A stretch of 64,000 nt of DNA, from NCBI RefSeq assembly GCF_901709675.1, contig NC_051097.1, positions 10,208,039-10,272,038 of the forward strand, written 5' to 3'. Shown in pieces: positions 27,564-40,060 of this stretch. How positions within the stretch are numbered: the stretch's first letter is position 1; the number at the start of each line of letters is the position of its first letter. The notes beneath the pieces were generated by a model. That model made no database searches, was not told the DNA's origin, and worked only from the letters and a program-made list of their open reading frames with translations. A program made the translations under genes and the position numbers. Source of the stretch: Syngnathus acus. Its lineage: Eukaryota > Chordata > Actinopteri > Syngnathiformes > Syngnathidae.

Positions 27564-30500
27564 TTCTTACGGGGTGTCAGGTGTGCTCGAGCCAGACACA
27601 TTGAAGAATCCGTCAAAAGGACAGGTTGGGGACCTAAAGGGGGGGGCCAAAGATCCCCTAATTGGACAAGTGAGCCCGGTGGCGGTGAAGCCGAGCGCGA
27701 CCGAGACAATCTACCTCGGTGACCACTCCTTGACATGCCATTTGCCTCCGAGGACCCCTAGGGCTGGCCCAAACAGCTGCCCGACACGGCTATAACTCCG
27801 GGCCAAGACGAGGACCTCGGGCTAACAAGCGCATAACGACAGACGGCGAGAGAGATCCCACGCAAAGTCACCGGGAACTCCTGGTCCCCCTTCAAAGATG
27901 GCCGACGTCTTTGAGAAGCTTTCCCTGCCTGGCTCGTTTCTCCTATTGCTCATTTCATCATCAGACAAAGTGACAGCGATATATTTACATGGAGGAATTC
28001 GGAGGCATGTTGCCTGGGAGATCACAGGCCTGGTTTATGGAATCCAGGCAGCACAAACAAAGAGCAGCCAAAGGGCCCCGGCTCAGCACACACAAATGTG
28101 ACTATACACACCTGAGTACAGGAATACACGCTCTCCCAGGTTTGAAGTTTGCCTGGAGTGGCAAGCCAAATAAAGAGCGTGACGCGTGATGGCGGCACAG
28201 AGAGGAAAGCAGCTTCAAACGCTTATCAATACAATTGGCTGTGCCAGGCGCGGCAGTTTAACCTCTTTAGCGCAACGGCGGCGGGTGTGTGCGTTTTCAT
28301 CGGGGGAAGCCGACTTGCGCGCTTGTCGTCTTCACACAAAGGCGCCGAGGCCTGATGGGTACTGAGAGTCCCGCTTTAACAGTCCCCAAACTCGTAATAA
28401 GACTCGGAGAAAACACAGCAAATTCTCCCGCTTGCTGGAGCGCTGTAAAAAAATAAAACACGCACACACACTAGTTGTGTTGTGCAGTGGAAATTTGCAA
28501 AGCAGTGAATCGTGATTCAAGTGGCGCTTCACAACAGATGTCCCAAGTTAGCCTCTTTATGGGAATCAACTTTTCCTGACTGCTCTCATAACGTTTTTTT
28601 TTTTTTGCAGCAGTAGCATCTTCTACGCTGAGAGGGACAAACATCCAGAATAATTCCAACGCATTTGTAAACACTGACACGAGTACAAAGATAAACAGGC
28701 GTCCTATAAAAATCCGCACCATCAAAGATTTTTGCACGGCGCTGCAGCAGGTCCAATTTTCATGTCACAAATTTGGCTTTTCTTTCAGTATACTTAGTTT
28801 TGACTTTTTTTTTTGTTTTTAGATTCGTTTTACTGGGTAGCTTTTGATCCAATAGTGAGAATAAGAGCACTATTTATATATCACCTTTAAAGACAATTTG
28901 TTTACAAAGTGACAACAAAGCGAGGCGCAATTAAGAAAAAAACAGGAGGCAGAATACACCAAAACAAAATACGGGTCAAAAAGAGCCGACCGAGATAAAA
29001 GTGGAAGAACGGCGACTGAACAAGAGAAAGGGAAGAAGAAACTAAAAAAACTCCATGTCATTTGTGCAATGGACGAGTTCTACGAATGGAAACGCCCACG
29101 AGGTTGTCTCAACTGCGTCGGGTCGGCGGCTAACGAGGGAGACCTTCCTGTAAAGGACGCTCGTAAGGTCCGGCCTCCGTGTACACACGCTGGCTCGCTT
29201 TTGACTTTGGCTGCTTTTATCACTTTAGATGAAGCTCCCCTCGAAGCTATTAATTCTAAGCCGTCAAGTTTACTGGCTGGCGCGAGCCTTCCTTTTTCCG
29301 CTTCTACTCTGGGCTCGCCGAGGGGAAAAGGCAAAGAGTAACTTATTGTTTTTATATGAGATGTATTCCCCCGCCGTCGTGGTCAATAATGACTTGGTAT
29401 ATCAGCGAGCGCCTTGCTATTTGCACTGTTTTCGCCGTGTTTTCTCTGCCTGTGATTGAGCGGAGCTATTTTGGTGCGCGCCGAGAGGCGGGGAGCGGAC
29501 CGGCGAGGCTAACGTCTGTTTGATCAAAGTTTATGTGAAATTTCCAGAGGCCACTGGGGGAGCCGCTGTTTATGAACTGTAATAAAAAGAGTCATTTTGA
29601 CAGTGTGACCCTGGCACACAGGAGGGGGAGGGAGGGAGGGGGGGGGGCTCCATCTTTGCAAGGAGGTGGAGCTCAGAGAAGCAAGATGGCAACATGACCA
29701 CTCTAATAAGAAGCGGAATGTTACTCGGCAATTACATAGGCTGAGATTTAATCTTCCAATTGGCAGATGAGTTTATTCATGTGAGCAAAATATGAACGGA
29801 ACACTTCCACGCACTTTGCCCCCAACTATTCTCTTCTGGTTTGAATATAATGCATTGTAAAATGAGAAATTGGAAACGTGCGCAAATCGGGGACAAAGAG
29901 AGGAAAAACCGCGAGGATGCAAATGTCGACGGCTCCGGCAATCTCGTGAAAGTGGAGTCGATAAATAGATGGATATAAATATCAACCTTTGAGCGAATCA
30001 AATATGGTTGACCTTTTTGCTAAGTCGATAGTGTAATCCTTGGAGCGCTAGCGCAGATTTAATGAAGATGATTTTGCTCGCGATGGAACGCCTACAGATG
30101 GACTGGAGTGAACTAAATGCTGGGTTCATGACATCAAGTGAGCGATGACGCACGAGATTTGAAAATAAAACACGAAAGCTACTTTCAAAATTTCACCTCA
30201 GCTTGCCGAGAAATAGTTTGGAGTTAACACAAAAGTTACATGACCTTCCATGCACTTGTATAGGATGGACTGACAACGGCGGCCATCTTGCGTTGCCACT
30301 CGCTAAGCGCACCAAACTTGAATACATTTATATTTCCCACGACATTTGTTGTGTTATTATCCGCCTCAACGGTAGAAATGCTAGCGTACGTTTGAACCGA
30401 TAAGGTTGTTACTGCTTTTCAAAATAAAGTTCGACCCGGGTCAGCCACACGTGCGGCGTGATCCGAGGAAGCTTCGCTCCTGTCTGAGATTTATCAGAGG

Positions 30501-30791
30501 TTTCATAAAATCAATGCGGCGCGCTGTAAGAAAGATCACAGCAAACACCCGAGACCTTTCAGCAGTAATAGCCTTCTCGATGGAAGAAAAGCAAAAAAAA
30601 AAAAAAGCAAAACATATCTGCCAGGAATTACAGGTGTAGAAACCAAAAGACGCAAGAGAATGATTTGAAATTTTCACAGCGTCATTTTGTGACACTTATT
30701 TAATACGAAAATGTGCAAAAACCTGATTCGGTCTGTGACCAGGATGTGCTGCTACCAGTCACACACACTTACTGGGGTCTTCTGTGGCTGT

Positions 30792-30844
30792 TACACACAC
30801 ACACGCCGTGCACACACACACTCACACACACACTCTCACACACA
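30792..30844. repeat. Imperfect (CA)n array
   Basis: CA repeat with several interruptions over about 50 bp. Confidence 0.85.
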
Positions 30845-31573
30845 GGCAGGCCCACTTCACTCACGGGCAGGCAGAGGATTATTGAGGTTGTATCGAAAAG
30901 GAATAATAAAGTAGGTTCTTAAGATTTTAATAAGAATAAAATGAAACAGTAACCATCGAGGGGCCGGCAGGGTTAATCCTTTCTATATTACTGAAAATAA
31001 AAAAGGATAAAAACAGGCATCAGAGCAGAGTTGCAGCGAGAGGGAGGAGGGAGGGGGGGGGTGGAGAAGGAGGAGGGGGGGAGATAGGGACACGAAAGAA
31101 AGGAGGAGAGAGACGGTCATCTGAAAAAAAAAAAAAGAAAAATGACTGGGCTCGAACCGAACATTGCGATGTGAAATTTCACGAGCAAACTAATACGCCG
31201 CTTTATTTTCCGTGGCCTAAAATGACGCCGCTCGGTCGTGTTTGGAATTGATGAGAGCGCGGCGGCCCGTTCAGAGCATCCTTCCTCCCAATGTCAAAGC
31301 ACGCGCACGCACGCACGCACGCACACGCGTCGCCAGTAGCAGATGGCATGAAACAGTTGGCAAGAGTGAGCGAGCGTGAATATCTGTTTACTAATAACCC
31401 TTTAATTACTTCAGATGGGCAACGGGATCAAACATCGGCAGCCACGCAGGAATTAGCCTTAAATGAGAGCGGACGGAGGTGCTGGGCGAACTCCTTATGT
31501 TGCCGTAAAGAGCTTCGCAGGGAGAAATGGAAAACCGTTATAGACAGAAAGTTGATTCAATATTCTCTTTTCT

Positions 31574-31586
31574 CCCCCCCCCCCCC
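31574..31586. repeat. Poly-C tract (13 C)
   Basis: Run of 13 C after a pyrimidine-rich stretch. Confidence 0.85.
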
Positions 31587-32239
31587 ACTAAGAACGATTT
31601 ATGCGTAATAAACATCACAATGCTTTAATATTAACCTGAGAGGGAGCAATTAAAAGAAAAAAGTTATTTTCTTCATTTCTTGAATTGGACTCCAAAGATT
31701 CGTCACCTTCCTGATGTTTAAAACGCAAGTGACGCATTTACCGGTGCAACGAGGCGAGCGAATGGTGCACGCCAGAGCTCATCTATGAATGTTATGAAGC
31801 TGCTTCGGGAGCTAAATCCCAGCTGTGTGTGTAAATGTCATGAAAAATTCCTTAGTCTGCAACAACAGCGCAGCGCCTCTCCATTTTGTTCCGCTCAAAG
31901 CCACCTTTTGGGGCGAGCGTGCGACAAAGAGGCGCGGCGGGCCAAAGCTGGACGCCTTTCATTCCGCCAACGGCGTCGGTCGGCTCGCTGCCCTTTTTCC
32001 TGCGCGCGTGGCGGAGCGAGCATACATTTTAATGACGGGACCTTTACTTTCCAACGGTGGGAGGAAAATAAATTGCTGTTCAAAAGGAGATCATACTGCT
32101 GGCATTGCCGGGATGGGGCAGCTGTGTGGCGATCACCGCTAAGCTGGGCCCAACCTGTATAAATTAAGATAGAAATAGCTTCATCTTGAATTGTGATTGA
32201 GTGCTGAAGAGCATGCTTAATATATGCATATAGGAGTAC

Positions 32240-32263
32240 GTGTGTGTGTGTGTGTGTGTGTGT
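32240..32263. repeat. (GT)n microsatellite
   Basis: Twelve GT units; a second short GT run follows about 65 bp downstream. Confidence 0.9.
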
Positions 32264-32699
32264 CCTCGGAGGAAAAAGGAGCAATCACATGTCCAGAGCT
32301 GGTTAAGGACAGTCCTCCTCCGTGTGCATGTGTGTGTGTGTGCGCACATACTTGCGACAGAGTGCTCGGCAAAGCTAAATCCCACTCAAGTGTAAGGCAA
32401 ACAGTGGTGGCGGAGTGCGGTTATTGTATTTTCTTTGCCGGGATCCCAGTAAAGATCTCCAGGCCTGCGCTTGCCTGTCGCCACGGCCATCAGGGGCCCG
32501 CCCGGCTTCGCTCTGCAGCCAGAGCCTTGGCGCTGGCCCCACAAGGAAATTAAAAGGGGATTAAGGCTGGCCGACACTTTGTGGCCGCTTACTTATTTGT
32601 GTGGAGGATGGTGTGGCGCCGAGTCGGAGGGGGGGGCGTGACGCTGGCATAAATGCTACGCCGCCGCAAGGTGTCTGAAAGGCAGCTCGGGTTTACTGT

Positions 32700-32900
32700 C
32701 TCTTTGTGTTAGAACTCACAATAATTGCTGCAGGGGAAACAAACTGTACGGACGCCAGTGTTTGGTCTGCTAATTAGCGGTTTGTATCTGTAATTAATCG
32801 GCATTAACAGTCAACAGGGCTCTCCAGCTCGCGGGCCCCCACCGGCCTGTGACAGAAATGCGGGCGGCACGCTGTTTTAGCTTTAAGGAGACGATAACTC
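32700..32900. promoter_or_regulatory. Candidate conserved noncoding block
   Basis: Two TAATTA homeodomain cores, TAATTAG (32771-32777) and TAATTAAT (32791-32798), sit 20 bp apart with ATTAAC just after. The block has no simple repeats and no coding signal. Enhancer function is inferred from motif content and its position in a homeobox-gene neighbourhood. Confidence 0.3.
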
Positions 32901-34019
32901 ACCGATGCACTCGCCGGAAATTATCGAACGCAATCTTCTCGGAAAGTAAATTAGCGTAACGGAGTCCGACGTACGCGTTGAGGAGACGGACTTTTGAAGT
33001 GCTGCGGCCACCGCGGATGTAAATGGATATGAGCGTAAGGCAAGGCGAGGTGCGGCCTGATGGCAAAGGTATCAATTATCCGGAGCACAGTGGCAATCTG
33101 GCTTCCTCCCGTTTTGGTGTTAAATAGACTTGTCAGCTGTGTCTCTCTGATTTCCGCGAGCAGCCAGCGAGAAGGCAACTTGGCCGCTCCTCGCCGGCTG
33201 CCGGCCCGCATCTCGCCTGCAATTCATCAGCTAGCGAACACGTTGAGCCAGAGTCAGCCAGCCCGCCAAGGCAGACGAAAAAAAAAAAAAAAATCAAATC
33301 ACCTTCCAAAAGTCTGCAGTGGAAGACGAGGAGTGGGCCAGAATTTTACTTGAACGCCTTGGGCAGAAGTGCGCGTTTGAACTCCAGGGTGTTTGTGTGA
33401 AAGTGTTTGTGCAAAAAGAGAAGAAAGAAGATGGAAGGGAAGTTGAGGTGGACGGCTTTCATCCTGGGGAAGCACAACAAAGGCTCTGCCGGGGCTTCAG
33501 GTGAGGGCAGAGAATTTGGGACACGAGGCGGGGAAGCTTTGGCACACGGGCACCAGTCGCTGGCTGGCTCGCAGCGCTCTACTGAGTTGAAGGGCACCGC
33601 AACACTGACGAGGGGAGGGGAGGGGGGGGTACCCGAAAAAGGGACAACCGGGTTACAGAAAAAAAATAAAAAAAAAGTTAGGACGTCAAGTAAAGCAGCA
33701 GGGTGCTAAGCTCAGAGTGCTTAAGTATTTATTTGTAATGAATAATAAGGATGGCACGCTGACAAAGCGCTTGTTTAATACGAAGCGGCCTCCGGAGGAT
33801 CTTTCCAGCCGATCTTTAACGCCGGCGGCCTGCGGGAAAATGCCATAAAACCTTCCACCCGAACCCATCTGCACTCCAAAACACTTTGCGTCCCTTTACA
33901 CTGTCCGCGCTGAATAAAACATTAAACGCCATTCCCGGATATTAACCTACTTCATTAAAAAAAAGAAAAAGCAGAGCTCCACAATGTCGGTTGGCGTTCC
34001 ACGCTGCCCAGCTGTCACC

Positions 34020-34320
34020 GCCGAGCCGCCTGTAACCTAAATTATCCAGCGCTGCACTTTCACTCCAGTTAAGGGAATAAACACTCCTTAAACACTTCAA
34101 AAGGCTGGAGTTTTAATTCCCTCCACTTCTTAAGTTCCGTAATTATTCAATCTGGGTGATAATGAGCGCCTGTTCGACCTTGAGGATAATAATATTTCCC
34201 TTTTATGTGGCTGTTTTAAAGTTTTCCAGGCTAATTTGGGAAAACAGTGCTTAATCTTTCAGCAAAAGTAGCAAAACAGAAAGCCTGGGATTCACAGTAG
34301 ATGCTGACTCCAGTTGACGT
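34020..34320. promoter_or_regulatory. Candidate conserved noncoding block
   Basis: Complex AT-rich sequence free of simple repeats, with TTTAATTCC, TAATTATT (34140-34147) and GCTAATTTGG. It has the look of vertebrate developmental enhancers, but no alignment was available. Confidence 0.28.
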
Positions 34321-36023
34321 GGGAAAAAAAAATAGGGGGCACCTCCGAGGATTTGATGAAACTGGCAAAGGGGAGCTAAACACGACGTTAGCAGCTAGCT
34401 AGTCGCTAAGCTAAATGTTTATTTAATCATTGTATATATCGGTTATATATTGTGTTTATTTGTGGATGGATTAAATTACCCTAATTTACCCGGCAACAGT
34501 CGAATAGGGGCAGAACTGTATTTTTTTTCGGCATTTAATTGTCAGAACCTCCAGTTCTAAAGATAAGTCGCTATCAGATGGGGGGGGGATCTTTAACTGG
34601 GAAGGAAAATGGAAAAAAGCAGGACAGACGGGGGAGGTAAGCATGAGAAGGAATAACACGGTGGGAGGTAATGTGGACCTAAATGACTGTTTGACTGTGT
34701 GTGTGCGTGACAGGCCTGAACGGAACCCAGACGGGTGGCCGTACTGAGACCCCACGCTTAATTGGCCGCTCAAACGTTAGCGGGTGCGTTCCCAAAACGA
34801 CTCGGAGGTGACACATGGCCGAAGAGCGGGAGTAGAGAGGCGCTTGTGGGGAGTGGAAATGGAGCAGAGGGTTTAGCACCTCCTGCAGCCAAGTATTTTC
34901 CAACCCTGAAGCTTTTTTTTTTTTTTTTTTGCATAGCGGCTCTCGCTGCGATGACCGAGCAAAAATTAGCCCCTCGGGATGGACTTTTTAAAAATTTTTT
35001 AAGGCTCGCTTGGCGTCAATGCGGTACAAATTCATGCCGATTTTGCAACCAAAAAAAAGGCCACAGCTTTCCATTTACAAAGACGAGCGATTCAAACGTG
35101 CACCGGAGCAAGACGGGAGCAAATTTGTGATTTTTTTTCCACTTCATCAAAGCTTCCCCTCAGCTAATCCGTTTCTTATATAAATAGCTCGTTTGGTGGA
35201 AGAGGCTAGCTGCCACGCAGAGCTCGAACCCTTCTGTCCGTGAAGCTACAGCCAGGATGAGCTAGCGGCGTGTTGGGTTGGCACGCGGGCAAGGCTGGAG
35301 GGGCCTGCTGCTGCGCTGGCCGCCAGTACAGATGGAGGGCAGGGCCGGGCAATGCCAGCTTGTCAGTCGGATTAAAACGACTCATTTATTCACTGAAGTA
35401 TCGCGTAAAGCGACCTGGCCAAAGCGGGGAGCGGGAAAAGTGGCGGCTGAAACGGGGGGCCATCTTGGATGAGGGTCGGTCTTTTCATCCCACCCCCCGC
35501 CGTTCTGCCTTTTGCCTGTTACTTATCTCACTCGGGCTGCCAGAAGCCATTACCGCAGTGTACGGAAGGCGGCCGGCGGGGCGGCGGCTCCTGGTGCCCG
35601 GTGACAGATTGCAGCTCGGACGAGAAGGTGAGGGGTGGACGGCCATTGGCTCTGTTGGTCAGGAAGTGAGCGCTGAGGGCGGAGGAGAGAGAGTGGATGA
35701 CAAGACCCGGCCACGCGACCTTTTTGGTGTCGCGCGGGCTACTTAAAGGAGCACGGGCCCTTCCTTTGAGAGCACGCTAGGCGCCGGCTGCCACTTTGGG
35801 CAGACACGATGGGAGGGCAAGGGAAGGTGACGACTGACGTGTCCGTCCTGCCGACCACACGGCAAAAAGACGTAGAGGACGACTAATGACAAGCTTCGGA
35901 CATCTATTAGACTCTTCAAAGTCATCGCGGAGTTTCGGGAAGGGGTCCAAAATGAGAGGGCAGAATGCCTAAAAGGTCAAAAGTGGAAAAATAGCCACCA
36001 AACTTCCTGGATGTTTATTACCA

Positions 36024-36219
36024 CACTGCAAAAAATAGCGTGTGGAATTGACTCAATTTGTCAAGTCGTTGAAAATCATCTGGATCCAAATACCATTTTT
36101 TAAGATGTTTGGATAATGAATGAATGTGTAGTCCATTTAAAAAAAGTGTATCTGAATCCAGATGATTTTATTCGGTGTGACGAAACGAACTGAATTCAAC
36201 AAAAAGTTTTTTTAGTATA
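36024..36219. mobile_element. MITE-like element with imperfect inverted repeats
   Basis: Begins CACTGCAAAAAA, a start typical of small fish hAT-type elements. It contains inverted arms at 36072-36093 and 36148-36169 that match at 20 of 22 positions; the sequence outside them is also weakly complementary. The right terminus is diverged (no clear GCAGTG). No coding capacity. Class and outer limits are inferred. Confidence 0.45.
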
Positions 36220-37079
36220 CAGGTTCGAACAATTTAACAGCAGAGCTAAAAATCGCCCCGATTGGTAGCATCGACTATCCGCAACTGCGCGTTCATCTCC
36301 GAGGTCATCAAGGAGAACGCTTTTATCAGGTCTAATGACTCCCGATAGCTGTAATTTACAGGGAAAAGTCGTCAAGATTCACACTTGCGCCGCTCAGCAT
36401 CTGTCGCCATTACGGCGCGGCGCAAGCAGCCGGCAGGCCGACGGCCGCACCGGAGCGAGCGATAAACAAGGAGCGGCGTGTGACAGATTAGCGGCGCGAG
36501 CTAAAGGACCTTCCGCTGACACATCATTCCTCTTGCTAAGCGAGTTTGTTTTGCGGCAGATGTCACCGATAAAAACCAGAAAGGCGGGAGGGGAGGGGCC
36601 ACGCAAGAGGTGGCTTTTGTTCCCGATCCAGAGAGGAGGACCGACGTCCAAACTAGCAGGTGCACATCGACTCCGATCAACATCCACAAGACGGGCCAGC
36701 CACTCGATGGCCCGAGGTCTGGTCCTGTCCTGTTCAATATCTAACGGGAGACTGCCTGGTGACTTCCACGCTGCCAAGCTTCGCAATCTTCTCGCGCTTC
36801 TACTCGCGAGCGCCATATGGACGAGCCAGCCCCGTTCCATTAGCAAGAGCCGGAGAGAGACGAGGGAGCGGGCCGGGGCCGGGGCCCTCCTGGCCTTCCC
36901 CTGGCACCGCCACGGGGCATGCCCTGCCCACCGCCAGCTGCCCACACTGGGTCAAAAAGACACAACAGCCGCCGGCTACCTGAGTTTGCCAGCAACCTGA
37001 GATGCAATCCATCAAAGTAAAAGACGAAATTTCAACAACAGCCAAAAAGTTCCGCTCTGCATCGGAATCCAACTCGACA

Positions 37080-37330
37080 ACCATCCGAGTGGATCACCTG
37101 TTAATCCTGACACTGTAACTAGCTTCCAGCCGGCCCGCCGCGTTTATAGCGATTCTCAGCATGTTTATTCCTCCGCGGCGGCTTTTCCCTCAAATCCTGA
37201 CATGCCATCACCTTGACCTTTAACAGGTGACTGAGCATCCCCGAGGGAAGCTAAACAAAAGGCCACCGCTGTGTTCCCTACCGATATCACTGATGTAATA
37301 TCTTGTCGAGCGGAGGGATTTGCTTTCTTC
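37080..37330. promoter_or_regulatory. Candidate conserved noncoding block with paired E-boxes
   Basis: Contains CACCTG directly followed by TTAATCC (37095-37107, an E-box joined to an Otx-type TAATCC) and CAGGTG at 37224-37229, with TGACCTTT between them. No coding signal. Regulatory role is inferred. Confidence 0.28.
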
Positions 37331-38234
37331 ATCTCGGAAGCGTGGCTGCTTAGAGGCTGTCAGTGGAGAAAAGGGGGGGCGGGGCAAAGGTCGGCTGTTC
37401 TCGGACGCGGCGACCCGCCGGCGCCATCGCGTCTCCGCTAACGTCTCGAATGAAGCTCGCCGATATGCTCTAAATGCATTTCATTAGCATGATGCTACGG
37501 CTAATTCTGCGTTTGCTGCAGCGGCGGCCTCCCGGGACGTGTCTGAGAGAGACTGAGTGATTAAAACATGGATGATGAAGCGTGCATCAAAACGTCCCTG
37601 CAGGCTTCCACGCGAGATACATGTAAGACACTTGAGGCAGCCGGCAGCAGATGTTGATGAAGAAGCTTTTTTGGTAATCACCAGCACGGCGGATGGGATT
37701 GACCTGAGATGACCTCATCTGTATCCAGAAATCCACATTACACCTTCGGTCATGACTCGAGTGGTCCCGTGTTCGCCGACCAAATGTTTTTTGTTTTTTA
37801 AATCAAAGGCCGCTCTTCTGCGGCCTGTTGGAAAAGGCGAGGATAAAGTTTTGTGACAGCATACGATGAATGTTTAATCCAACATTCATACATGGCAACG
37901 TGGGATTGGGTCCCCAGTCAAAAGGCAGCAAAGACGCACAGCAGGTGTGTGAAATATTCATCGGCGACACGCTTCATTAACAATGAAACGTACCGCCGCC
38001 GTCGCCGCCTTTCATGTTTTCGTTTCGATTATCGAAACAAAAGACGCAGAAACGGGGGCCATTAAAACAAAGTGGGCGTGCTATCCTATATTTGTCTAGC
38101 ACATTTGTAACCATTTGTTTTGTGACAAATAACTCCGCCGCCTGCCGAAAATCCCGCCGCCGTCTCGGGTGTCGAGGGGGCCGTGACAAATGTCTGCCTG
38201 CGACTCGTCAGCCCCGCGTGCCGCCGCGGCGCTT

Positions 38235-38247
38235 TGACCCCTGACCT
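38235..38247 (-). promoter_or_regulatory. DR1-like nuclear receptor motif
   Basis: TGACCCCTGACCT is the complement of AGGTCA-G-GGGTCA, a DR1 with perfect half-site spacing. Third such site in the window. Confidence 0.35.
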
Positions 38248-39635
38248 GTCCCGGGAACATCTGCTAAAGTATTCTGACGAACGCCCGAGCCATGTTGTGA
38301 TCAGAGTTCCTATTTGTATTAATTAACACTGTCAAATGACAGCGGACGATTCGTCAACGGCGCTGACTGACAGCAGACGGCTAACGTGATAGATGTCGGG
38401 TCTTCCGGGCGTGGAACGGGTTCTCTTTCCCCTCACAAAGTGACGGCCATGTCGCTGAGGAGCGCCGGCGCTTGACTCCGCCTCTTTGAATGAATGTGTC
38501 ATGTAGATTAGCAAATTTCCCGGTGGAGATCATTAAAGTTTCATCTAATCTCATTTCATTAGAGGAAGAATGTGCAAGTCCTTGACACGCTGTCCAAAGC
38601 GATATTGTTGGGCCGCATCAGGGTTGTGGTAAAGTCAGAACGCAAACAAAATGTAGTCATGTGACATTTCGAGACAGGGATTTAAGGTCGACGCACCTTT
38701 TTAAGAAAAGATTGTATTATGCAACGCGATTGGCCGATGAGTAGATCGTCTGATTCGATGAACAATCCAGTCCATGCTAATAGTTGCAAATTTTTAGTCT
38801 GTGATTGGCATTCAAGCGAAGTGCTGAGTTCAAAGGACAACCTCTTCCGCGTTTTGATCAGCTGACAGCTGCCGGGTCAAAACTCCACAACCTCGCGCAT
38901 AAAAACGTGTTTTACATTTTCACATTAAAGTGACGGAGACACGTGAAGGCCTCGCCCAACACGTTTTGGTTGACTATCACTTCCGTCTATGGCTGCAAGA
39001 TGTACTCACCATGGCGGTTATTCGGGAATATTTATTTGACGCCTACTCGGGTATGACAGCTGTGACATAAAATGAATAGTCTGCTTACAACCTTTCTCCT
39101 CTCAAAACCATCTGGGAAGGAGCGGATAAAACCTATTTGGGAATAGGGCGGGCATTTTCAATTGGCCCGTTTTGTTTGAAGCTTGGTTCTCTCCCAAGGT
39201 TAGCAACCACGAGTCTATTTTTGCGAGCTACACAGGAATCAGGGTAGAGGGTATTTAAGATAAGAAACAATCTTCTTTTCTGCTACTTCCCATGACAGCT
39301 CAAACAAAATAAATGCAAATAGATAACGCAAATAAATAGCAACGTATGTGCGGTATTTAGGTTTAGGCTTAGTTTAGTCTACTTGACTTGTCGTACAGCG
39401 GACTTTCGGCATGTTTCTGAGTTTGCGGCATGCTTATTTACAAGAGCCTTTTGGTAATATATCGGTGGAATTTTCACTCGTTCTCAGTTTGATGAACATG
39501 TTTGCACAGTCTGTGTGTGCTTTTATAATCTTACTTTGAGCCGAGGATCTATGCCAATAGACATTTTTTCCCCGCTATAATTTCAGTATAATTTTAGTCA
39601 GCAGTGTTAGAGGCAATGAAGATTTCTTCTTAACT

Positions 39636-39636
<1 letters not shown>

Positions 39637-39679
<43 letters not shown>
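39637..39679. repeat. (GT)n microsatellite
   Basis: About 21 uninterrupted GT units roughly 380 bp upstream of the gtf3c4 start codon. Confidence 0.95.
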
Positions 39680-39680
<1 letters not shown>

Positions 39681-39722
39681 AGCTTGGACATATGTACTAT
39701 TAAAGTCTGCACACAGTTATTC

Positions 39723-39764
39723 AAATGTCAGGTTTTTCTGGTGTAAAATTAAAACCTGACATTT
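39723..39764. repeat. Perfect 14-bp inverted repeat
   Basis: AAATGTCAGGTTTT (39723-39736) and its exact complement AAAACCTGACATTT (39751-39764) flank a 14-base loop. It lies about 300 bp before gtf3c4. Possibly a small transposon relic or cruciform; function unknown. Confidence 0.75.
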
Positions 39765-40000
39765 TAACAGGCTAAATTTCTTTATATCTACTGAGCATAC
39801 GTTTGCATTGTATTTACATTTCCAATCTAATTAATACAGCAAGTTTGCAACTGTACTGTACTTGGACAGAAATCCAAGAACCCTTAAGCAGACAATCAAT
39901 TTTTGTCTAATTTAAATCAACAAATAAAATAAATGCGGAGGGTCAAACGAATAAGCAACGCATATTAAAGATAACGCAAATATACAGTATGAATTAAAAA

Positions 40001-40060
40001 AGAAAAAAAAGAAAAACGGAACTGACGTAGCCCGTGACGTCACACACCAAAACAACAAAT
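40001..40060 (+). promoter_or_regulatory. gtf3c4 core promoter with CRE
   Basis: A palindromic CRE TGACGTCA (40035-40042) lies 19 bp before the start codon, and a half-site TGACGTA lies at 40023-40029. ATATGGCGGCC at the start codon is a YY1-type element, common where housekeeping transcripts begin. No TATA box was seen, in keeping with a broadly expressed gene. The sites may be within the 5'UTR. Confidence 0.5.

Larger units (their letters stand above)
23346..40000. other. Intergenic region between barhl1 and gtf3c4
   Basis: Nothing protein-coding is recognised. In human, DDX31 lies here on the opposite strand, but I found no DEAD-box motif (such as the DEAD or SAT helicase signatures) on either strand. 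The stretch holds a (TA)n repeat, a repeat-family fragment at 25621, several CA/GT arrays, a MITE-like element at 36024-36219, a perfect hairpin at 39723-39764 and multiple complex AT/GC-mixed blocks (for example 32700-32900, 34020-34320, 37080-37330) that look like noncoding regulatory sequence. Two opposite overlapping open frames near 36335-37000 do not resemble any protein. Confidence 0.6.

Noticed and set aside
27205-27795. 196-residue open frame
   Set aside because: Runs through an (AC)n/(GT)n microsatellite and poly-A; reads as chance frame.
35215-35240. tRNA T-arm-like GGGTTCGAGC on the - strand
   Set aside because: No matching acceptor, D or anticodon stems and the T-stem does not pair.
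36335-37000. 221-residue + strand frame overlapped by a 183-residue - strand frame
   Set aside because: Neither translation resembles a known protein, composition is that expected of GC-rich sequence (Arg, Ala, Pro, Ser), no splice or poly(A) support is evident, and the two frames overlap on opposite strands.
39000-39060. ACCGCCATG|GTGAGT on the - strand, considered as a DDX31 first exon
   Set aside because: The frame closes within about a dozen codons and no downstream helicase exon could be found on the - strand.
40034-40060. Upstream in-frame extension of gtf3c4
   Set aside because: The extension starts with GTG, not ATG, and the ATG at 40061 has a good context and gives the expected MAAPDE-type N-terminus.
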